DNA from: a virus
Virus record (IMG/VR): IMGVR_UViG_3300025087_000291
Location: 1 to 24,663 of that record
DNA: 24,663 nucleotides
Reading direction: 5' to 3' (one strand)
Below are positions 21,869-24,663 of this stretch, piece by piece (position 1 is the first letter of the stretch; each line of letters begins with the position of its first letter). The position numbers were made by a program, and so were the translations under genes. The notes under the pieces are model-generated. The model saw only the letters and a program-made list of their open reading frames with translations. It did no database searches and was not told where the DNA came from.

Positions 21869-22567
21869 TTATTTATTTAGATATTTTAAAATTGTTTCGA
21901 GTGTCCATTGATTAGTCATTTTATTAGCTTCCACTAATGCCTTTTTTCTTCTTTCTGGCGGATAGTCTTTTAGGAGTGTGGCTACTTTCATATTTCTCCT
22001 AAGTTCTGCTTCAGCGGTCTTTTTAGTTGGAAAGTCCATTTTCTTAATTTTCATATAATTCCCTATAAGGTGGATGTGGTCTTGCTTATCGGCGCAACAC
22101 TTGTTAATCCATTCACTACTAACAAAAGGAACATCTGTGGCTTTAGCCACAATAGTATTCTTAGTGCTTACTAATGCTTTATCATTATTGTTTGTTTCTT
22201 TTAGAGTTTCATTTGAGTTATCATTTGAATTCTTTTTGAGTTTAACCTCTTGATAATCTTCCCAATTTAATATAGTGATAATGGTGTATTTGTTAGTTTT
22301 TTTGAGTTTAACCATTCCTTCACTCTCTAAAAAATTGACCCAATAATGGATAGTAGAAACTGCTAAATTCAATTCTTCTTTTGATTTATTAAGTCCCATA
22401 ACAAATTGTCCCTTGTTAATTGTTATTTTATTTCTCCCCAATAAAAATGTTTTATCTTGATGGTTTGCTCTTAACAAACACCATATCCATATTTTCAAAC
22501 ATTTTTCGTTTCCAAAAACTAAACTACTAAGTGTTTTCCTCCAAAGGCATACATATCCTCTTTTCAT
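21869..22567 (-). CDS. Replication initiator-like HTH protein, DnaD-type (232 aa)
   Basis: The start at the ATG at 22565-22567 is preferred because a TTG at 22612 would place the frame inside the leader hairpin. The N-terminus KRGYVCLWRKTLSSLVFGNE and KCLKIWIWCLLRANHQDKTF match phage DnaD/replisome-organiser domains. A winged helix follows at about 52-100 (GQFVMGLNKSKEELNLAVST, IHYWVNFLESEGMVKLKKTN, KYTIITILNWEDYQEV). An Asn/Lys-rich linker (110-135) leads to a helical C-terminal domain with TKKTAEAELRRNMKVATLLK and KALVEANKMTNQWTLETILK. Such proteins bind the phage origin and help load the helicase, which is the next gene (1 base apart). Regulation by the leader described next is expected. 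Confidence 0.8.
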   Translation of the reverse strand: MKRGYVCLWRKTLSSLVFGNEKCLKIWIWCLLRANHQDKTFLLGRNKITINKGQFVMGLNKSKEELNLAVSTIHYWVNFLESEGMVKLKKTNKYTIITILNWEDYQEVKLKKNSNDNSNETLKETNNNDKALVSTKNTIVAKATDVPFVSSEWINKCCADKQDHIHLIGNYMKIKKMDFPTKKTAEAELRRNMKVATLLKDYPPERRKKALVEANKMTNQWTLETILKYLNK

Positions 22568-22674
22568 AAAATTACGACCAAAAAAGCGTATACCACATCG
22601 GCGAAGATGCAAACGGTATACGCTTTGTTGGCAATAAGTTTTATTGAATTGTCGCCGATGTTTATAGTTTGCAT
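22564..22674 (-). CDS. Leader peptide ORF through the attenuator (36 aa)
   Basis: An ATG at 22672-22674, in the context TATCAATATG that is shared by many real starts here, opens a 36-codon frame ending TGA at 22564-22566. The stop overlaps the initiator ATG as ATGA. The frame reads through both arms of the terminator and its U-tract. The product starts MQTINIGDNSIKLIANKAY, ends with a hydrophobic stretch (YAFLVVIL), and would probably be unstable or membrane-seeking. I interpret it as a regulatory peptide or a translation track that melts the terminator, not as a classical enzyme. Whether it is translated is unproven. Confidence 0.5.
   Translation of the reverse strand: MQTINIGDNSIKLIANKAYTVCIFADVVYAFLVVIL
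22583..22626 (-). terminator. Attenuator terminator in the replication leader
   Basis: Minus-strand AAAGCGTATACC (plus 22615-22626) and GGTATACGCTTT (plus 22583-22594) pair perfectly over 12 bp around a 20-base loop; six T end at plus 22580. This is a strong intrinsic terminator only 13 bases before the initiator start. The loop halves GTTTGCAT (plus 22607-22614) and TCGCCGATGT (plus 22595-22604) are complementary to upstream leader segments at 22667-22674 and 22652-22661. Confidence 0.8.
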
Positions 22675-22686
22675 ATTGATATTCCT

Positions 22687-22715
22687 ATTGTATATTATTT
22701 TTAGCTTTTTGTCAA
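22687..22715 (-). promoter_or_regulatory. Sigma70 promoter of the replication operon
   Basis: TTGACA (plus 22710-22715) and TACAAT (plus 22687-22692) on the minus strand are 17 bases apart. The -35 box overlaps the stop codon of the 59-aa gene. It would start transcription near 22680 and drive the leader with the attenuator. Confidence 0.8.
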
Positions 22716-22891
22716 ATATGTCTTAATCGCTTTAAAAGCTCGTCTTTTGAGTCGGGAGCAAATAAGAAATTATCACAAGCTTTTTCAATAAGTTTTTCAA
22801 ATTCTTTCTTGGCGTCTTCAAATCCTTGCTTATAACATTCACAAGATTGTTCGCCGTCGTTATATCTGCAAATATGGTTTTCGTGTTTCAT
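22712..22891 (-). CDS. Small hypothetical Cys-containing protein (59 aa)
   Basis: The frame starts at the ATG at 22889-22891, in an ATGA overlap with the stop of the previous gene, and ends TGA at 22712-22714. The product begins MKHENHICRYNDGEQSCECY, with C8, C17 and C19 that could bind a metal, then a long charged helix (KQGFEDAKKEFEKLIEKACD) and a basic end (DELLKRLRHI). It is the third of three tiny genes on the leftward early transcript. Its stop codon lies inside the -35 box of the next promoter. Function unknown. Confidence 0.65.
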   Translation of the reverse strand: MKHENHICRYNDGEQSCECYKQGFEDAKKEFEKLIEKACDNFLFAPDSKDELLKRLRHI

Positions 22892-23070
22892 TTTTTTGGT
22901 TTATTTAAGTCGCCGAAAATACTATTTATATCTCGGATTATTTCTGGGCGATACTCTGTTTCCGCTACTCCTGTATAAGTACCACAGTTCTCGCATTTTC
23001 CTAGTGCGTATCTTATTGGGTGGTAGTCGGGATATTTTTCATTGCATTCAGCACATAATTTTTTATTCAT
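22888..23070 (-). CDS. Small zinc-ribbon protein (60 aa)
   Basis: Two CxxC pairs are visible: C6-x-x-C9 (KLCAECNEKYPDYH) and C26-x-x-C29 (GKCENCGTYTG). Together they form a small zinc ribbon, with a following charged helix (IIRDINSIFGDLNKPKK). It is about 60 residues and overlaps the previous gene by 8 bases and the next by 4 (ATGA). Zinc-ribbon proteins of this size in phage early regions often act on transcription, translation or host functions, but no specific function can be assigned. Confidence 0.75.
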   Translation of the reverse strand: MNKKLCAECNEKYPDYHPIRYALGKCENCGTYTGVAETEYRPEIIRDINSIFGDLNKPKK

Positions 23071-23200
23071 AAAAATCTAAAATAGCGTCCTCTCTACATT
23101 GAGGACAAATTATTTCTTTGTGTTTATTATTTAGTTCTTCTTCGGTGTAATATTCATCATCTTCGAAATCACGCTTACATCTATCGCATAATATTTTCAT
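23063..23200 (-). CDS. Small zinc-ribbon protein, first early leftward gene (45 aa)
   Basis: A 45-codon frame starts at the ATG at 23198-23200 in the ACTAATATG context and ends TAA at 23063-23065, overlapping the next gene by 8 bases. The product begins MKILCDRCKRDFEDDEYYTE and ends REDAILDFYE. It has C5-x-x-C8 and C32-x-x-C35 (IICPQCRED), a minimal zinc ribbon with an acidic middle. It is the first gene after the leftward promoter at 23317-23345 and its hairpin leader. Tight coupling to the next gene supports it. Confidence 0.7.
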   Translation of the reverse strand: MKILCDRCKRDFEDDEYYTEEELNNKHKEIICPQCREDAILDFYE

Positions 23201-23220
23201 ATTAGTTTTATTTTAATAAC

Positions 23221-23303
23221 TCTTGAGGAGGATTGAAAAACTCTATAGAATTTACTTTTCAGGCGTGAAAAGTTAGCGAACCGTTTTCAATCTTCCCTCA
23301 AGA
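23221..23303 (-). promoter_or_regulatory. Hairpin leader of the early leftward operon
   Basis: The leader pairs tcttgag (23221-23227) with ctcaaga (23297-23303) and gattgaaaa (23231-23239) with ttttcaatc (23284-23292). It encloses the perfect 8-bp hairpin acttttca/tgaaaagt (23254-23273) with a GGCG loop. It spans about 83 bases between the promoter (23317-23345) and the first ATG (23200), so most of the 5' UTR would fold into one long rod. A regulatory or stabilising function is inferred. Confidence 0.6.
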
Positions 23304-23316
23304 ACTATCCGAGATA

Positions 23317-23345
23317 ATGGTAGCAAATTTTTTTGATATTGTCAA
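23317..23345 (-). promoter_or_regulatory. Sigma70 promoter, early leftward
   Basis: On the minus strand TTGACA (plus 23340-23345) and TACCAT (plus 23317-23322) lie 17 bases apart; the -10 box matches four of six bases. It faces the 45-aa gene and sits back to back with the rightward promoter. Confidence 0.65.
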
Positions 23346-23361
23346 GAAAGATATTTGACAA
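23339..23361. promoter_or_regulatory. Candidate operator between divergent promoters
   Basis: TTGTCAA (23339-23345) and TTGACAA (23355-23361) form an inverted repeat with a 9-base centre that carries both -35 boxes. A dimeric regulator bound here could close both promoters at once; the adjacent 53-aa HTH gene is the obvious candidate. Part of the symmetry is simply the two -35 boxes facing each other. Confidence 0.35.
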
Positions 23362-23383
23362 GATGAAATAAATCATTTATACT
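23355..23383 (+). promoter_or_regulatory. Sigma70 promoter, rightward, for the HTH gene
   Basis: TTGACA (23355-23360) and TATACT (23378-23383) are separated by 17 bases and point rightward, 27 bases before the HTH gene start. Confidence 0.8.
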
Positions 23384-23410
23384 AGTGTAGTAAGTATATA
23401 AACAACAACT

Positions 23411-23572
23411 ATGAATAGACAAGAACGCAAAGCAAAACAAATTGAATTCGAAAATGAGGTAAAAGAGTTGAATTCAAAAGGAATAAAAGCTGTAGATATT
23501 GCAGAGCTTAAAAAAATAACTAGGGCTAGAGTGTATCAGATTATAGGCTTAAAATCGGATAAAAATGAATAG
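23411..23572 (+). CDS. Small helix-turn-helix regulator (53 aa)
   Basis: The frame is 53 codons, ATG at 23411 and TAG at 23570-23572. The first 20 residues are charged (MNRQERKAKQIEFENEVKEL). Residues about 24-48 (GIKAVDIAELKKITRARVYQ, then IIGLK) form a typical helix-turn-helix with the AELKK turn and RARVYQII as recognition helix. A short C-terminal SDKNE ends the protein. It lies alone behind its own rightward promoter and next to the divergent operator, so a Cro-like or repressor role in setting early transcription is plausible. The start has no Shine-Dalgarno. Confidence 0.75.
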   Translation: MNRQERKAKQIEFENEVKELNSKGIKAVDIAELKKITRARVYQIIGLKSDKNE

Positions 23573-23585
23573 GTTGTAAAATCAC

Positions 23586-23614
23586 TTGACAAGTCCTAAA
23601 TAATTTGCTATACT
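23586..23614 (+). promoter_or_regulatory. Sigma70 promoter, rightward, second
   Basis: TTGACA (23586-23591) and TATACT (23609-23614) are 17 bases apart. The site begins 14 bases after the HTH stop and drives the 95-aa and following genes. The leader of about 100 bases contains an AGGC-a-GATA/TATC-GCCT hairpin and a GCC-TTCG-GGC hairpin just before the gene. Confidence 0.8.
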
Positions 23615-23717
23615 GTCCTTAGATGATAAAAAAGCGAGTGCAGGCAGATACAAATATATTATCGCCTCCCGCCTAAAGTCATTAAATAATAATTAAAGCC
23701 TTCGGGCAAAAAAAAGT

Positions 23718-24005
23718 ATGGTAAAAATAACAAACATAAATATTTCTAATGCAGAACTGACTGGGTTTAGAATTGACTTAAAAGATGATAAACCAGAAAT
23801 ATCAGCAACGATAGCATTAAAAACAGACGGTGGTAAAAAAATAACAGAATATTCTATTTCTACTGACGCTTGGAATGAAAATCAAAAAATGGTAGTCCCT
23901 ATAACAATAATAAATCCAATAATGAACATTGCAAAAATTCTTGAACAAGTCGTTGCTGAGCATTGCGAAAACACCACTAAACAACTAAATGAAATAAATG
24001 ACTAA
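23718..24005 (+). CDS. Hypothetical protein (95 aa)
   Basis: The product begins MVKITNINISNAELTGFRID and has beta-strands with lysine-rich turns (PEISATIALKTDGGKKITEY), a Trp-containing middle (SISTDAWNENQKMVVPITII) and a helical C-terminus (IAKILEQVVAEHCENTTKQL). I do not recognise a family. It is the first gene after the promoter at 23586 and overlaps the next by 8 bases. No Shine-Dalgarno is present, but the leader hairpin ends about 10 bases before the start. Early accessory or anti-host functions are common for such genes, but that is only context. Confidence 0.7.
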   Translation: MVKITNINISNAELTGFRIDLKDDKPEISATIALKTDGGKKITEYSISTDAWNENQKMVVPITIINPIMNIAKILEQVVAEHCENTTKQLNEIND

Positions 24006-24294
24006 ATTATATTATACACCGCCAAGACAAGAATTATTCGAAGCGGTAAAAAGTAGAGCAATGGAATTATGGAAAGAAGTTGACACTGATAATGATAAAT
24101 ACGGCTATGCTACTAGCAAAATAAATCAGATAAAAGATATTGAGAATGTAGGAGATAATTTTATGTATATAGTCGCAATGTTTGATATAAACAATCAGAG
24201 AAAACTTGCTGATAGATTAGCACAAGAAACAAGAGATGCTGTTAGAGAAAGAATGATTGACGGTGGAAATCCAGAAGAGTATATAGTGTTTTAA
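23998..24294 (+). CDS. Hypothetical charged protein (98 aa)
   Basis: The product begins MTKLYYTPPRQELFEAVKSR and is mostly helix: AMELWKEVDTDNDKYGYATS, INQIKDIENVGDNFMYIVAM, then FDINNQRKLADRLAQETRDA and an acidic end (ERMIDGGNPEEYIVF). I do not recognise a family. It overlaps the upstream gene by 8 bases and precedes a membrane-protein gene, in the same rightward operon. The only structural comment I can support is that it is probably a small soluble helical protein. Confidence 0.7.
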   Translation: MTKLYYTPPRQELFEAVKSRAMELWKEVDTDNDKYGYATSKINQIKDIENVGDNFMYIVAMFDINNQRKLADRLAQETRDAVRERMIDGGNPEEYIVF

Positions 24295-24336
24295 TTAAAA
24301 TAAAAGCAAACGGGTGATTGCGTAAAAACAATCAAA

Positions 24337-24663
24337 ATGAAAAAGTTTATAAACGAAATAGCATATAGTGCATTACTAATTATGCTAAGCGGAAGAAAGA
24401 AAGTTTTGAAGCACATTTTAAACACAAGAGGAGGATTTTTTGTAGCCGGTATAATCTTGTCCGTTTCTTCTATAATTATTTTACACGAAGTTAAACCATG
24501 CATAGATTATATTACCGAGGGCTACTCATACACAGTTCCGCTTAATAGAGCTTCTGCGGAAGTATCACCACAAGTGGGCGAAGTGGTGGAGCAATCCACT
24601 GGGTCGTTAGCAAATAATTCAATGGAGCAAAACTCCAACTCGAAAGAGATAAAGGATTTAGTA
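24337..24663 (+). CDS. Single-span membrane protein, C-terminus cut by the window edge
   Basis: An open frame starts at the ATG at 24337 (AATCAAAATG, no Shine-Dalgarno) and runs to the window end for 109 codons. Residues 1-32 are basic (MKKFINEIAYSALLIMLSGR and KKVLKHILNTR), residues about 33-50 form a transmembrane segment (GGFFVAGIILSVSSIIILHE), and the remaining residues are polar and Ser/Asn-rich (ASAEVSPQVGEVVEQSTGSL). The basic N-terminus followed by one hydrophobic span suggests a signal anchor with the rest of the chain outside. It could be a lysis, exclusion or envelope-directed protein. The end is not in the window. Confidence 0.75.
   Translation, partial: MKKFINEIAYSALLIMLSGRKKVLKHILNTRGGFFVAGIILSVSSIIILHEVKPCIDYITEGYSYTVPLNRASAEVSPQVGEVVEQSTGSLANNSMEQNSNSKEIKDLV

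Noticed and set aside
22568-22612. Extension of the initiator gene to a TTG at 22612
   Set aside because: It would put the start inside the terminator hairpin; the ATG at 22565-22567 gives a typical DnaD-like N-terminus and an ATGA overlap with the leader ORF.
23623-23676. 17-codon leader peptide before the 95-aa gene
   Set aside because: Short and without a conserved start context or terminator; a frame of this length is expected by chance.
1-24663. Alternative genetic code (TGA read as an amino acid)
   Set aside because: TGA ends many genes in ATGA overlaps (for example terL at 17280-17282 and the HNH gene at 20005-20007), so the standard bacterial code applies.
1-24663. CRISPR array, insertion sequence or integrase
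   Set aside because: No regularly spaced direct repeats, no transposase or integrase motif and no terminal inverted repeats were seen; lysogeny is not supported within the window.

Overview
The window is part of a tailed bacteriophage (or prophage-like) genome, AT-rich and densely packed. Almost all genes between 1 and 23200 run leftward (minus strand), and a short divergent rightward operon starts near 23355. It has a complete head module (small and large terminase, portal, scaffold-like protein, decoration-like protein, major capsid protein), a head-tail adaptor, fibre and tailspike genes, and large Gly/Ala-rich proteins of the internal or ejection type. I see no tape-measure, sheath or tube gene, so a short-tailed (podovirus-like) virion is the best reading. 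The host cannot be named. TGA is a normal stop (many ATGA overlaps). Promoters look like standard sigma70 sites, yet most starts lack a Shine-Dalgarno sequence and share an A-rich context ending in AATATG.

Layout, following leftward transcription from the right. At 23317-23383 two promoters sit back to back: one drives rightward small genes (a 53-aa HTH protein, then 95-aa, 98-aa and a partial membrane protein after a further promoter at 23586), the other drives three tiny leftward genes, two of them with clear paired CxxC motifs. A further leftward promoter at 22687-22715 and a leader with a strong terminator precede the replication operon: HTH replication-initiator-like protein, DnaB-like helicase, two small unknowns, an HNH/NinG-like nuclease, a 50-aa Cys-rich protein and a 58-aa membrane protein. 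A perfect-consensus promoter (19652-19680) follows, then about 160 nt of leader, an intrinsic terminator, a strongly structured non-coding stretch, and the late operon (terS, terL, portal, scaffold, decoration, capsid, structural genes, adaptor, fibre, tailspike, tail proteins, ejection-type proteins).

The notable theme is RNA-level control. Several modules are preceded by a leader with an intrinsic terminator: replication (22583-22626), late genes (19487-19516), scaffold/capsid (14681-14716) and a terminator-like hairpin after the capsid gene (12549-12613). The replication leader also carries a 36-codon ORF that runs through the terminator and overlaps the initiator start by ATGA. Two stretches of the terminator loop are complementary to the upstream leader, including that ORF's start codon. 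The 19247-19471 region has stacked helices and a possible loop-loop contact and is my best candidate for an undescribed structured RNA or packaging site.

A free-standing HNH homing-type endonuclease lies on the opposite strand inside the late operon (10785-11303). Functional calls come from reading motifs only; no database search was possible.
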